64,000 nt of DNA, from positions 350,359,823 to 350,423,822 of the forward strand of contig NC_058524.1 in assembly GCF_904849725.1 (NCBI RefSeq), given 5' to 3'. Below, one piece after another: positions 1 through 12,889 of the stretch (position 1 is the stretch's first letter; each line of letters begins with the position of its first letter). A program made the translations under genes and the position numbers. The notes beneath the pieces were generated by a model. That model had not been told where the DNA came from and did not search any database. It was given only the letters and a program-made list of their open reading frames with translations. Source of the DNA: Hordeum vulgare subsp. vulgare (Eukaryota > Streptophyta > Magnoliopsida > Poales > Poaceae).

Positions 1-1432
1 GAGGCACGGTTCGCATGTGTCAAATGATTCAAAATCAAGTAACTCCAAAAGTCCATCTGTATGGAGTTTCTTCATGTGCTTTACATCGATATGACCAAGG
101 CGGCAGTGCCACAAGTATGTGGGACTATCATTGTCAATCTTACATCTATTGGTACTCACACTATGAAAATATGTGTAACATCACGATCGAGATTCATCAA
201 GAATAAACCATTGACCAGCAGGGCATGGCCATAAAACATAACACTCATATAAATAGAACAACCATTATTCTCAGATTTAAATGAGTAGCTATCTTGCATC
301 AAGCAAGATCCCTATACAATGTTAATGCTCAAAGCTGGTACAAAATAACAATTATTAAGGTTTAAAACTAATCCCGAAGGAAGATGTAGAGGTAGCTTGC
401 CGACGGCGGTCACATCGACCTTGGAACCATTCCTGACGCGCGTCGTCACCTCGTCCTTAGCCAGCCTACGCTTGTTCTGCATTTCCTGCTTAGAGTTGCA
501 AACATGAGCAACAACACCAGTATCAAATACACAAGAGCTACTACGAGCGCTGGTAAGGTACACATCAATAACAAGTATATCACATATACCTTTGACGTTG
601 CCGGCCTTCTTGTCCGCTAAGTACTTGGGGCAATTCCGCTTCCAGTGGCCAGTTCCCTTGTAGTAATAGCACTCAGTCTCAGGCTTGGGTCTTTTCTTTG
701 ACTTCTTCCCGGCAACTGGCTTACCGGGTGCGGCAACTACTTTGCCGTCTTTCTTGAAGCTTTTCTTACCCTTGCCGTTCTTGAAACTGGTGGTCTTATT
801 GACCATCAACACTTGATGCTCTTTCTTGATTTCTACCTCCGCATATTTCAGCATTGAATACAACTAGGTAATAGTCTTTTCCATCCCTTGCATGTTGCAA
901 TTCATCACAAAGCCTTTATAGCTAGGTGGAAGCGACTGGAGGATTCTTTCAATGACCGAATCATCCAAAAGTTCAACTCCTAGCTGAGTCAAGCGGTTGT
1001 GCAACCCTGAAATTCCGAGTATGTGCTCATTGACAAAACTATTATCCTCCATCTTACAGCTAAAGAACTTATCAGAGACTTCATACCTCTCGACCGGGCA
1101 TGAGCTTGAAAAAACGGTTTCAGCTCCTCGAACATCTCATATGGCCCGTGTTGCTCAAAATGCCTTTGGTGCCCTAGTTCTTAATTGTAAAGCATGGCGC
1201 ACTGAACGAGAGAGTAGTCATCACTCCGCGACTGCCAGGCGTTCCTGGCATCCTGGTCTGCTGCGGGAACAGGAGGATAACCTAGCGGTGCATCAAAGAC
1301 ATATGCCTTGTTGGAATCCATGAGTATGAGCTTTAAGTTACAAGTCTAGTCCGCATAATTGCTCCCATCGTCTTTCAGCTTGGTTTTCTCTAGGAACGCG
1401 TTGAAGTTGAATGTGATATTTGCGTTGTCCAT
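1..1432 (-). pseudogene. Copia gag-protease-GAG-pre-integrase, disrupted, partial
   Basis: Translation starts at the ATG complementary to 1430-1432 (MDNANITFNFNAFLEK), the usual start of this copia gag. The gag core is interrupted by in-frame stops near 1345 and 1190, a single-base deletion near 1098 and a stop at 864-866. The zinc knuckle at about 660-700 reads CYYYKGTGHWKRNC, so the second Cys of CX2CX4HX4C is Tyr. The aspartic protease motif VFDTGVVAHVC follows at about 500-530 with Asp-Thr-Gly intact. Positions 1-150 encode the LWHCRLGH motif of the GAG-pre-integrase domain. In life the product would form virus-like particles and process the polyprotein. The integrase core and RT are outside the window. 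Confidence 0.85.
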
Positions 1433-2686
1433 TGGATGTACAATATTTGTAAAGAGAATTTTAGACTAAGGTCATGATAATTAAGTTCATCTAATCAAAT
1501 TACTAATGAACTCCCACTTAGATTGACATCCCTCTAGTCATCCAAGTGTTACATGATCCACGTCGACTAGCCCGTGTCCGATCATCACGTGAGACGGACT
1601 AGTCATCAATGGTGAGCATCTCCATGCTCATCGTATCAACCATACGACTCATGTTTGACCTTTCGGTCTCCAGTATTCGAGGCCATGTCTGTACATGCTA
1701 GGCTCGTCGAGTCAACCTAAGTGTTTTGCGTGTGTAAACCGGCTTACACCCATTGTATGCGAACGTTAGAATCTATCACACCCGATCATGTCGTGGTGCT
1801 TCGAGACAACGAATCTTTGCAACGGTGCACACTTAGGGGAATACTTATCTCAAAATTTTAATGAGGGATCATCTTATCTTTTCTACCGTCATTCTAAGCA
1901 ATAAGATTAAAAACATGATAAACATCACATGCAATCATATAGTGACATGATATGTCCAATATCATCTTGCTCCTTTGATCTCCATCTTCGGGGCACCATG
2001 ATCATCATTGTCACCGGCATGACACCATGAACTCCATCATCACGATCTCCATCATTGTGTCTCCGTGAAGTCGTCACGCCAACTATTACTTCTACTACTA
2101 TAGATAACCGTTAGCGATAAAGTAAAGTAATCAACATGGCGTTGCATCTCATACAATAAATTAAGACAACTCCTATGGTTCTTGCCGGTTGTCATACTCA
2201 TCGACATGGAAGTAGTGAATCCTATTACAAGAACATGATCAATCTCATACATCACATATGTAACATCACATCCTTTTGGCCATATCACATCACATAGTAT
2301 ACCCTACAAAAACAAGTTAGACGTCCTCTAACTGTTGTTGCAAGTTTTACGTGGCTAATTAGGGTTTCTAGCAAGAACGCTTCTTACCTACGTGACAGCC
2401 ACAATGTTGATATACCAATGCTATTTACCCTTCATAAGGACCCTCTTCATCGAATCCGATCCGACTAAAGTGGGAGAGACAAACACCCGCTAGCCACCTG
2501 ATGCAACTAGTGCATGTCGGTCGGTGGAACCAGTCTCACGTAAGTGTACGTGTGAAGTCGGTCCGGGACGCTTCATCCCACGATGCCGCCGAATCAAGAT
2601 AATACTAGTAACGACAAGAAATTGACAAAATCAGCACCCAAAACTTTTGTGTTCTACTTGTGCATAGAATCTACGCATAGAACCTT
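1433..2686 (-). other. Copia untranslated leader between primer site and gag
   Basis: About 1.25 kb with no ORF that I recognise. Leaders of this length are usual for Angela/BARE-type elements, where they carry packaging and dimerisation signals. I see no nested insertion here. A 78-codon minus-strand ORF at 2052-2288 has no recognisable domain and I do not call it. Confidence 0.7.
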
Positions 2687-2699
2687 GGCTCGGATGCCA
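2687..2699 (-). promoter_or_regulatory. Primer-binding site of element K (tRNA-iMet type)
   Basis: The minus strand reads TGGCATCCGAGCC one base after the LTR end. It resembles the plant initiator-tRNA-Met complement TGGTATCAGAGCC with two or three substitutions. Its position fixes the LTR end at 2701. Confidence 0.8.
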
Positions 2700-2700
2700 C

Positions 2701-4448
2701 TGTTCGGGATCGTAGTAATTTCAAAAAATTTCCTACGCCATACAAGGATCTATCTATGGAGAAACAAGAAACAAGAGAGGTTGTACATCATCTTCATACC
2801 TTTGAAGATCGCTAAGCGGAAGCGTTGCTAGAACGCGGTTGATGGAGTCGTACTCGCAGCGATTCAGATCGCGGTGGATTCTGATCTATGCGCCGAACGT
2901 CGGCGCCTCCGTGTTCAACACACGTGCAGCACGGTGATGTCTCCAACGCCTTGATCCAACAAGGATGGAGGAGAGGTTGTGGGAGAGCTTCGGCAGCACG
3001 ACGACGTGGTGACAGTGGATCTACGTGATACTCCGAGAGAGCTTCGCCAAGCACTATGGAGGACGAGGAGGAGGAGGTGTAGGGCTGCGCCGAGAGAGAG
3101 GCAATTGTTGTCTCAAATCACCCCCAAACCCTCCACTATTTATAGGAGGAGAGGGAGGAGGTGCCCACCTTTTAGGGTTTCCCACCCTAAAGGGTGCGGC
3201 AGCCCTAGAGGCCAAGGAGGGCGGCGGCTAAGGGTGGAGGGCCCTAGGGTGGGCCTTTGAGGCCCAAGGTGGCCTCCCACGCCTAGGGTTTCCCCTCTCT
3301 CCACCCCTTGTGCGCCTTGGGCTGGTTGTGGAGGCGCACCAGCCCACATATGGGCTGGTTCCCACCCACTCTTAGCCCATCTAGCAACTTGGGGCTGGTG
3401 GCCCTTGCCGGTGGACCCCCGGAACCCTTCCGGTGGTCCCGGTACATTACCGGTGTCGCCCGAAACTATTTCGGTGACCAAATCCTCACTTCCTATATAT
3501 AATTCTTTACCTCCGGACCATTCCGAAACTCCTCGTGACGTCCGGGATCTCATCCGGTACTCCAAATAACCTTCGTAACCATGCACACTATTTTCCTATA
3601 ACCCTAGCGTCATCAAACCTTAAGTGTGTAGACCCTACGGGTTCGGGAGACATGCAGACATGACCGAGACACCTCTCCGGTCAATAACCAACAGCGGGGT
3701 CTGGATATCCATGTTGGTTCCCGCATGTTCCTCGATGATCTCATAGGATGAGCACGATGTCGGGGATTCAATCAATCCCGTATGCAATTCCCTTTGTCTA
3801 CTGGTATGATACTTGCCCGAGATTCGATCGTCGGTATCCCTATACCTTGTTCAATCTTGTTACCGACAAGTCTCTTTACTCGTTCCATAACACATCATAC
3901 CGTGGCTATCTCCTTAGTCACACTGAGCTCAATATGATGATGGATTACCGAGTGGGCCCAGAGATACCTCTCCGTCACCCAGAGTGACAAATCCTAGTCT
4001 CGATTCGTACAACCCGAAAAACAGTTTCGGAGATACCTGTAGTGCACCTTTATAATCACCCAGTTACGTTCTGAGGTTTGATACACCCAAAGAACTCCTA
4101 CGGTATCCGAGAGTTGCACAATCGCACGGTCTAAGGAAACGATACTTGACATTAGAAAAGCTTTAGCAGACGAACAACACAATCTAGTGCTATGATTAGG
4201 ATTGGGTCTTGTCCATCACATCATTCCCAGTGATGTGGTTCCATTACCAATGACATCCAATGTCCATGATCAAGAAACCATGAGCTAGCCAACGAGAGGC
4301 TCACTAGGGACACATCGTGATCTATATATTCACACATGTATTACGGTTTCTGGTTAATACAATTATAGCATGAATAATAGACAATTTTCATGAACTGGAA
4401 ATATAATAATAACAACTTTATTACTGCCTCTAGGGCATATTTCCAACA
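2701..4448 (-). repeat. 5' LTR of copia element K
   Basis: 1748 bp, minus strand, with TG...CA ends, bounded by the primer site on its inner side. The length fits Angela/BARE-type LTRs. No second copy is in the window, so LTR divergence cannot be judged. Confidence 0.87.
3137..3144 (-). promoter_or_regulatory. TATA box in the copia LTR
   Basis: The minus strand reads CTATAAATAG here, just before a purine-poor stretch, matching the position of the known BARE-type LTR promoter. A second AT-rich candidate (TATATATA) lies at 3494-3501. This one is preferred for its context. Confidence 0.55.
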
Positions 4449-4631
4449 AGAAGAACCTGGCGTCTGATCTTTATGGGAACGGGTCGGCCTTGGCGTCCGC
4501 GTCCTCTAGGTGCTGCTGGGGAAGAAGGGGGGGGCGCTGCCTACGCTGGTGTTGAGCTCGAGCAGGAAGAAACCATGGCGACAATGGAGGTCTGGAGGCG
4601 TCCCTGGCGGCGCAAGGGGAGAAGGAGGGGG
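4449..4631. other. Unassigned GC-rich spacer between elements K and H
   Basis: 183 bp, GC-rich, with short open frames on both strands but no recognisable domain. It may be a fragment of an older element or unique DNA. The first five bases, agaag, would be K's target-site duplication, which cannot be checked because K's other end is outside the window. Confidence 0.4.
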
Positions 4632-4877
4632 TGATATGTCTCCAACATATCTACTTTTCCAAACTCTTTTGCCCTTGTTTTTCATTCTAATTTGCATGAT
4701 TTGAATGGAACTAACCTGGACTGACGTTGTTTTCAACTGAATTTCCTTGGTGTTACTTTTGTGCAGAAATAAAAGTTCTTGGATTGACTTGAAAATTTAT
4801 GGAGAATATTTCTAGATGTAATAAAAAATACTCTACCCTCGAAAACTGTTACGTTCCCCTATACTTGTGGGTTATCA
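4632..4877 (+). repeat. Internally deleted 5' LTR of element H
   Basis: Starts TGATATGTCTCC and ends CTTGTGGGTTATCA, ten bases before the primer site, but is only 246 bp. LTRs of this kind are usually well over 1 kb, so the middle (including the promoter region) seems to be lost after about 4850. Confidence 0.65.
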
Positions 4878-4888
4878 AGACCTTTTTC

Positions 4889-4906
4889 TGGCGCCGTTGC
4901 CGGGGA
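4889..4906 (+). promoter_or_regulatory. Primer-binding site of element H (tRNA-Asp)
   Basis: TGGCGCCGTTGCCGGGGA is the complement of the 3' end of plant tRNA-Asp. The same site occurs in element I at 20816. Confidence 0.85.
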
Positions 4907-4946
4907 GCATATATTTATTCTCTAAGTCATTTGGAATTTATATCCT

Positions 4947-7030
4947 TTGATCACTATGAAGAATCTGAAAGATGGTAAAACCAAGATCTACCCCTCAACT
5001 ACGAGGGTAGGTAAGGAACTGCCATCTAGCTCTGCACTTGATTCACCGTCTGTTATGAGTAAATTTGTGACACCACCACCTGCTACTGAATTTGATATAT
5101 CGCAAGTAATTGATGATACTACTTCTGCTATGCATGATGCTTATGATGATACTTTGCTTGATACTACTGTGCCACTTGGTGAATTCTCTTTATGAACAAA
5201 TTGCTAGAGTGAATGCTGAAACCGATAATATTGTTGAATCTGATGAAACTGAACACTATAATTCACCTGCTAGACCTAGCTTTCCTAGATATGAATTGCC
5301 TAATATACATGAGGGTTAATTTATGGAAGGAGAAGTAGCTAGGGACCTTATTGCTTGTAAGGATAGAGATGATCTAAAGAAATTGTTATGCAAGTGGAAG
5401 GAAAAATCTTTGGATGCTAGAATGCAATATGATCCCAAGTTTGCTACTTTACCTATGTGTGTTACTCAGAAGGATTATGAATTCTGTGTCGATCCTGAGT
5501 TAATTACTTTGGTAGAATCTGATCCTTTTCATGGTTATGAATCTAAAACTATTGTGGCAAACCTTAGTAAATTGAATGATATAGCCATCCTATTTACTCA
5601 TGAGTAAAAAATTCGTTACTACTATATTCTTAAGCTATTTCCGTTCTCATTAAAGGGTGATGCTAACATATGATTTAATTCTTTTGCTCCTGGTTGTGTG
5701 CGTAGTCCCCTAGATATGATTTACTACTTCTCTGAAAAATATTTTCCTGCCCATAAGAACAAGCTGCCTTGCAGGAAATATTAAACTTTGTGCAAATTGA
5801 AGAAGAGAGTCTCCAACAAGCTTGGGGGAGGCTTCTCCAGCTACTTAATGCTTTGCCTGATCACCCTCTCAAGAAAATGAAATACTTGATATGTTTTATA
5901 ATGGACTAACCGATGCTCTAGGGACCACCTAGATAGTTGTGCTGGTTGTGTTTTCGGGGAACAAACTGTTGAACAAGCTGAACTACTATAGAATTATATA
6001 TTGATCAACGATAATGATTGGGCTATTCCCGAACCACCTCCAAAACAAACTCCGAAGAAAAGAGGTATTTTATTCCTCAGTCCTGAAGATATACAAGAGG
6101 CAAAGAAATCTATGAAAGGAAAAGGTATTGAAGCTGAAGATGTTAAGAATCTACCACCTATTGAAGAAATACATGGTCTTGATAACCCGTCACACGTAGT
6201 AGATGTAAATTCTCTTCGTAGATTTGATGAAGGTGATATTCCTTATACTAAGTGTGCTAGCCAATGCTTGGATGAATTTGATAACTTTGTTGTTAAACAA
6301 GAAAATTTCAATGCTTATGTTAGTAGACAGTTGAAGCATAATGCTTACATGCTTGATCGCTTGGGTGATTATATGAGTAGAACTTTTAATGACCTTAGAC
6401 TTATTAGTAAACATGTTTCCATGGTAACTACTCAAGTAGAACATGTACTTAAGGCACAAAATGATTTGCTCAATGAGATGACTAGTAAGAACAATGATCA
6501 TTCTGTTAGAGTTGTGACTAGAGGTGGTAGAATGACTCAGGAAGCTTTGTATCCCGAGGGCCATCCTAAGAGAGTCGAGCAAGATTCTCAGAGAGATAAT
6601 ATTAATGTACCTTGTCCTTCTATTAAAAACAAAAATAATGATGATAGGACTTTGCATTCTGCTAGTGAAACTGTTATAGAGTCACACGAAAACCTAAATG
6701 ATATCTCTATTTCAGATGCTCAGACACAATCTGGTAATGAACATGAACCTAGCGATAATATTAATGATGATGTTCATGTTGATGCTCAACCTAGTAATGC
6801 CAATGATGTGGAGATTGAACCTGTTGTTGATCTTGATAACCCACAACCTAAGAATAAGAGATATGATAAAAGAGATTTTGTTATTAGGAAGCATGGTAGA
6901 GAAAGAGAACCATGGGTTTAGAAACCCATGCCCTTTCCTCCTAAACCATCCAAGAAAAAGGATGATGAGGATTTTGAGCCCTTTGCTAAAATGCCGAGAC
7001 CTGTCTTTTTCGTATGCGCTTAACTGATAT
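4947..7030 (+). pseudogene. Athila-type gag, disrupted
   Basis: Open stretches at 4947-5195, 5196-5607 and 6001-6921 belong to one gag. The N-terminal part is acidic and Ser/Thr-rich. The gag core lies at 5320-5960 (LFPFSLKGDA motif near 5640) and is broken by stops near 5605 and 5670 and by frameshifts between 5760 and 6000. The intact 306-codon stretch at 6001-6921 carries LFLSPED and KNLPPIEEIHGL motifs and a long polar, Asn/Asp-rich tail. The TAG at 6919-6921 replaces what is normally a Gln codon. It would have formed the particle core. Confidence 0.75.
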
Positions 7031-7693
7031 TCTGAAAATGTCTCCTTATGCTAAGTACATGAAAGATATTGTTACAAATAAAAGAAAGATACGTGAAGCT
7101 GAGATTTCCACCATGCTTGCTAATTATACTTGTAAGGGTGGAATACAAAAATAACTGGGAGATCCCGGAGTACCTACTATACCATGCTCTATTAAAGGAA
7201 ATTATGTTAGAACTGCTTTATGTGACCTTGGAGCTGGTGTTAGTGTTATGACATTCTCTTTATATCATAGCCTTCACATGAATAATTTGACACCTACTGA
7301 AATCTCTCTGCAAATGGTTGATAAATCAACTCTTTACCTATCGGTATTTGTGAGGATGTGCCTTTTGTGGTTGCAAACGTTACTATCCTAACGAACATTG
7401 CTATACTTGATATTCCCGAGGATGACAATTTGTCGATCATCCTTGGTAGACCCTTTCTGAATACTGCAGTGGCTATTATTGATTACAACAAAGGTAATGC
7501 CACTTTCCATGTCAATGCTAATGAGCATACCGTACACTTTCCGAAGAAACAATCTCCAGTTCATAACATCAACTCCATTGAAAAAATTCCAACGTTCATT
7601 ATTGGAGACTTTGAATTCCATCTACCGACTGCCAAGAAGAAATCTGATATACTTATTGTTGGGGACATGCATATCCCCAATGAGGTAACCTAG
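7031..7693 (+). pseudogene. Athila-type retroviral-like aspartic protease, disrupted
   Basis: Motifs in order are TIPCSIKGNY, LCDLGAGVSVM (catalytic Asp in a D-L-G context, typical of Athila proteases), CEDVPFVVANV, IILGRPFLNT and HTVHFPKK. The frame is broken near 7150 and 7340. The last open stretch is 7358-7693, ending at a TAG. RT would normally follow but is absent. Confidence 0.75.
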
Positions 7694-8123
7694 TGTTATT
7701 CGAAAGTTCTCCAGTTCCATGCAATTGGAAAAAAGTTTGTCAATTTGACTTGATCAACCTTATTGATGGATTCTTTTTGACACGCATGAGATGGATGAAT
7801 TTAGAAAGCACAAACTTCTGTCCCCAACTTTTATTTTTTGTTCCGTAGTTTCATTTTAGTAAAAAAGTTATTATTTCTCTGTTTTCCGATTTAACCGTAC
7901 AATAGAAAAATGATGTGAAAAATAAAAGTTCTCAGAACTCCCTGAAAATTCAGTATGATTTTTTCTGGATTATTTAAGAATTTCTGGTACTAAGAACACA
8001 TCAGGGGGTCGCACCAGTGAGCCACCAGCCTGCAGGGCGCGGCCACCCCCTTGGCGCGCCCCCTGGCTTACGGGTCCCACGTGGGCCCCTTCACTTATTC
8101 CAGTACCCATCCACTCCTTATTC
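7694..8123 (+). other. 3' non-coding remnant of element H
   Basis: No ORF. An AT-rich part (7694-7975) is followed by a GC-rich part (7980-8110). A short AATAAAAGTTCT stretch near 7920 recurs in H's 5' LTR near 4770, so part of this may be LTR-derived, but no TGATATGTC start is visible. The last five bases, tattc, are the candidate target duplication of element A. Confidence 0.45.
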
Positions 8124-11100
8124 CGTGATAGCCCCAATGCAATTCTTTCCCCCTCTTGTAATCTTTCCCTGTATGGAAACCTTGGCATGTTAATTATATG
8201 AGTGTGAGCCCATCTTTGTGTCATTATCTTATGTGCATCATGTCATCATGCATAACATCTCCTATCTTTTGTCCTGTTGTTTTGTGTTGCACCTTTGGTG
8301 ATTGATGTGTGACTGTATGTGTGGATGTGTTTAGGCTTGTGCAATATGAGTGGGTGCAACAAGAGCTCCTTCAAACCCACTTGTTGCACCATGGTTTCAA
8401 AACCCCCTCCCTTCCAATTAATTGTGGTAGATTTAAAAGTTTCGAGTTATGCCTCAATAAAAAAGTTCCTCCTTTTCTAATATTCTTCTTATTAGTTGTG
8501 GAGGCAACCCCTTTGGTTTTATTTTATTTTTCCTTTTGATTTTTATTTTAAAACAGAGCCTATTTTAAATAAAAGAGTTTTGTTTAAACTCTTCCAAAAA
8601 TTGCCCAATTTATTTTATAAATTGTGGCATGATTTTAGAAGAGCACATATAATTTCATTTTGTCGAAAACCTTTTCCTTTTGGCCCCTATATTATGTCAA
8701 TCATTCTGGTTCTGTTTTATTGAAAAGCCTTGCAGCAGAGGGAGAGATAGAGCGGCCCAGGATCTGTTGGTCTCGGCCCGGAGCCCACCAACGCGTCCTT
8801 CTCCTTCCTCCGTCAACGTCACCTTCGTACGACTCCATAGCCACCACCAGATCAACCTCCTCCTCCATCAGAAGGCCCTGGCTTGTAGTGTGAGGGTTAT
8901 AAGCGACCCTAGCGCCTCCCCTAACCCTAGCCTCGCCAGTTCCCCTCCTCCTATTTCCCCTCGCGCCGTCGGAAGGAGTCCGAGAGCCGCCACCGCCATG
9001 ATCGGCTGAGGAAAGCTCGACGCCGCCGTTGATCCTCGCACGCCCTTCTTCCCTAGCTTGACCCGAAGGATGCGGACACCAGAGGCGACCCATTCTCGCG
9101 AAGACAGGATAACAAGGTCGAGCACCTCGACATCCAGGACGACCAACGCTTCTTCACCTCCGGCGAGCTCCACTTGCAGTAGATCGAGGCGACGTCATCT
9201 CCGTCGCTGGGTCCTTTCTCCTCTGAACCCTCGACGAGCCTCACATCTCCGCTTCCCCTCTCTATCATAGCCATCGCCGCGCTAGTCCGACGCGTCGTCG
9301 GAATTGCATCGACGCGCGTAGTCGTAGCAGCTGCAGCGCTTGCGCATGCATCCGTGCATGGCCCCGTGGATCCCCTTTGTTCGCGTAATGTAGACCTCTG
9401 CTTTGTAGGATAGCTTGGGCGTGTAGCCCCGTGTAGGGTACGTGTGGAACGCGTCGCTATTGATCTGATAGGTAGCGCCTTGTTAGATGTTACCTAGGCT
9501 GGATCCTCACTTGGAGTAGATCCACTGCCCTAGCCCAGTGCCCACCTAGCCGACCACACTCCGCAGCATCGTGGGTTCAACCCTTCTGGCGCGTGCTTTA
9601 AATTAAAACCCCCCTTTTATTCCTTTGTGTTGGCGTGGTGGATTTGGCAAGCACACAGGAATATGTTGCCTGTAGGCCCGGTTAGTGTAGCTAAGTCGTC
9701 TCAACCTAGTAGCTGGGTTGTTGTGTTGTGCGTGTGAGGCTGAGGTGGTTGGTTCAAACGCCCACCATGCCTGCCCCTTTATTTTATCAAGTGTGTTGTG
9801 GTGTGTAGGTGCCGCTGATAAGAGGGCCCACGGCCCACATGTCATGCACTAGGCGTCCATGGTACCTATGACTAGTGGGGCCCCTGTCAAATTAAATTGT
9901 GGTCTTTCTTTTTATATCTGTTAATGTGTTAAATTCCATTTTTGGAATAATTCCTGTAATGGAATCTGCCTAATCTGGTATAAACCAATTTTGGCATATC
10001 AAGAACAACCCGTGTTCTTGACAGGAGTAGTTTATGATTGTGTGTACTATTTCTTTTGTTGTTTGTGGTGTTTTTTGCATGCAAATATAGCAATATGATA
10101 TATGGACTTGGGGTAGAAAATCTCAAGGAATCCAATGGTGGTACTGGATTTCAGTTTTGAGCAGTACTGTAAAAGTGTCATTTTGTGATGAGGTGGCACT
10201 TTGTAGAATGAGTAGGATTGTTCTCTATGCATGTTTGGAGCTTTGCATACATGCATCATATTGTATGTTGCATCATCTATTGCTGGTGTTTATTGTCTGT
10301 TTGTTTCTGTTGGGTAGCTACTGGGTCCGGGAATGAGTTCGACGAGTCCGGTGAGTTCGTGCAGGAAAATCAGGAACAGTTCCACTCCAAAGAAATCACA
10401 CGCAAGATGATCGTGACCTTGACATCGTTTCTAGCTTTGTTATGCTTAGTGATCCGTTTCTGCCATTACAGCTCCGCTGCCTACCACATGATATATAGGC
10501 CATCAAACATTGCCATGAAACCTCAAACACCTCCCCTCCTAGAAAATATCGTTTGGCTAAGTTAGGCTGCTCAACCACTAATTTATTAGTGTTGCTAGTT
10601 GCAGGTGCTAGCTGGTCCATGTGATAACATGGGCATTTCATATCATCCTATTTAAATTGCTATTGAATTAATGCACCTATATACTTGGTAAATAGCAGAA
10701 GGCCTAGCCTTTTGTGAGGTGATTTGTTCCGCTCTTGCCGCCTTAGATTTGGCTACCGGTCTTTTATTCCATAACTGAGTGCTCCTAACACATTCGGGGT
10801 TGTTATGGGGACCTCCTTGATAATTCGTTTTAGTTTAAAGCTTTTCCGGCAAGGCCCAACCTTGGTGTTAAGTTTGCTAACAACTTAATAAAAAGCATTG
10901 GGAATAACTACCCCGAGGAATTAATCAACAACCCGGGCCAGTGCTCCTCATGAGTGTTGGTCCAAACCGGGGGATGTCTGGCGCCCCCTGGTCACTCGGG
11001 GTTTCAGCCAACCCGACGTCCTGCCCATCCGACCGTGCCATGAGAACGAGATACGCGGCTACTATCGGGTCTGTTGGCACGCCGGGCGGCCTTGCTGGAT

Positions 11101-12048
11101 TAGTTTTACCTTCTACGAGATATCATGCACATTGGGATTCCGGTGAGACTTTGGGTCTTCTCAGAGTTGAGGTTTTCCGCTAAGGAATCGGACGAGATCG
11201 CAAGTTTCGTGGTCGAGGATTACTATGCAGCCCTTGGTAGTTTGTGATGGATAAGTTGGAGCACCCCTGCAGGGTTAAATCTTTCGGAAAGCCGTGCCCA
11301 CGGTTATGTGGCAAACATGGATATTTTGTTAACATCCGGTTCTAAATAACGTAAAGTAACTTAAATAAAACCTACCAACTGTGTGCATAATCGTGATTGT
11401 TTCTTTCAGAGCTCCTTCTCTGATCGAGAACACGGCGGGGTTATGAATGTCATAAGTAGGTGTTCAGGATCACTTAGTGATCATTCTTAGATCTCGACCG
11501 TCTTACATAGACCACCATAACATTTTTCTATTCTTCGTAAGTTAGCCACCATACGTGCTTAGGATGCTGCAAACTCAAACGCTTACCCCAACCTCACCTA
11601 TTAACTTAGTTAGACGCGATACCAAGGTCATGAGATTGTTGAGTCCTCGCGGCTCACAATTTACTACAACCACCCACAGGTACAGGTACTCCAGATGCAG
11701 ACCTCGAGGATACCCAGCTGAGGTGGGAGTTCGACGAGGCCAGTGGCAGGCTATATGTGATGTACCCCGAGGATGAGGCGCTTGGTCGTGATCGTGGGCC
11801 TAGCAAGGCGGGATATCATTGTTTTGTCGTTTATCTTGTTCGTAGTCGGACCCTGTCTTATGTTTGAATGATGAATGCTTGTGTGGATTTTAATCTAGCA
11901 TGTGGCGAGTGTAAGCCGAATCTTAATACTCATCTCTCTATTTATATAATGACAATGTTATCCTACTTGCGATACGCTTAGATGCGACCCTTTCCCCTTT
12001 TGAGGCCTCGCCCCCAAAGAAGGAAAGTGTCGCATCTTAGTCCTTACA
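8124..12048 (+). repeat. 5' LTR of element A
   Basis: 3925 bp. The start (GTGATAGCCCCAATGC, first base altered) pairs with the 3' LTR start at 17358 (TGTGACAGTCCCAATGC). The end, CCTTACA, lies two bases before the primer site. A GC-rich block at 8730-9600 looks like the promoter-proximal part. The last 1.4 kb (about 10590-12048) is homologous, in reverse orientation, to the end of element C's LTRs (46578-48070). No coding feature or nested insertion is seen. Confidence 0.8.
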
Positions 12049-12050
12049 AG

Positions 12051-12064
12051 TTGGTATTATAGCC
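12051..12064 (+). promoter_or_regulatory. Primer-binding site of element A (tRNA-iMet)
   Basis: TTGGTATTATAGCC, a decayed form of TTGGTATCAGAGCC, sits two bases after the LTR end. Confidence 0.75.
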
Positions 12065-12889
12065 TTACGACCATAGGAGCCTTTGATTGATCGAACTTGG
12101 TCGAGTCGAGTCTAGCAATAACTATTTTGGGTCTTAGTTATATCGGAGAGTAGGTTTCTTTTTTCTCCTCTTCTATGCTCTGGTGAGGTTCACGACTTAG
12201 GAAATTTTAATTCTACTCCTCTTCTCACTCAATTTTTTTTAGGATCACGCGGATATTTTAGAATCTATATGATACCGATGTGATGGAGTTGTGTCTTGGT
12301 GCCTCCTGCTGTGTTGATTTTATTCCGGGGAGTTGAGCTCGAGGGGATTCTTGAGCACATTGTTATCATTCAGATTTCTTAGTATCTCAGGACGGAGGAT
12401 GTTCGAAATTGCTTCAATACTAGTAGTGGCGCGATAAGCCTGGCATCCCCAGTATTGGCGCAGAGAGTTCGAGGGTAGGGTCTGAGATAGATGAGGTTCC
12501 GAGATTCTTGTTATGTGTTGACGGATGTGATACACTGGACGGGTTAGATGCTAGGAGTTGAGTGATATATTACTCCTTATATCCGTGGACCTGATTGCAT
12601 GACCAGAAATTTTGGAAGTTCTTAGGTGGGAATTCCATTAGTAACCTAGGAATTCTTTCATCACATGTATGTTGGGTATATACATTTGTTCCGAGCAATG
12701 TTAGCTCATACTTGATATTTACAAGTGGCCTTTCAATTAGATGTTGTTGACAGTTATTTTGAGGAAGCATTCTTACTAATTATAGTTTGAGTGCAATTGC
12801 TACCATTCTTGTTGAGATATTTTTGTCTATTGAATCATCTTAATATTTGAATTTTCATCTCTAGTCTAACGTTGTTGTCCGTCGCCAGG
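12065..12889 (+). other. Untranslated leader of element A
   Basis: About 825 bp with no recognised ORF. Positions 12065-12650 are clearly homologous to the minus strand of element C at 46562-45945, which ties the two elements to one family. Confidence 0.7.

Larger units (their letters stand above)
1..4448 (-). mobile_element. Element K: 5' half of a Ty1/copia retrotransposon (Angela/BARE/WIS-like)
   Basis: On the minus strand the order from the right is 5' LTR (4448-2701), primer-binding site (2699-2687), a leader of about 1.25 kb, then gag, protease and the start of the GAG-pre-integrase region, which runs off the left edge. The LTR starts TGTTGGAAATATGCCCTAGA and ends CCCGAACA, as in Angela/BARE/WIS copia elements of Triticeae; the family name is from memory. 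Reverse transcriptase, RNase H and the 3' LTR would lie left of position 1. Stops and a frameshift in gag show that this copy is dead. Confidence 0.88.
4632..8123 (+). mobile_element. Element H: decayed Athila-type gypsy element (WHAM/Sabrina-like)
   Basis: An LTR remnant starting TGATATGTCTCC is followed by a tRNA-Asp primer site, a gag region with Athila-type motifs and a protease. No RT, RNase H or integrase follows. The right side merges into non-coding DNA and is cut at 8124 by the 5' LTR of element A. The family name is tentative. This is probably the oldest layer of the nest. Confidence 0.75.

Noticed and set aside
9540..9790. GTGGGTTCAACCC and GGTTGGTTCAAACGCC resembling Pol III B boxes (a tRNA or SINE)
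   Set aside because: No matching A box at the right distance, no cloverleaf and no poly-T end. Both lie inside A's LTR.
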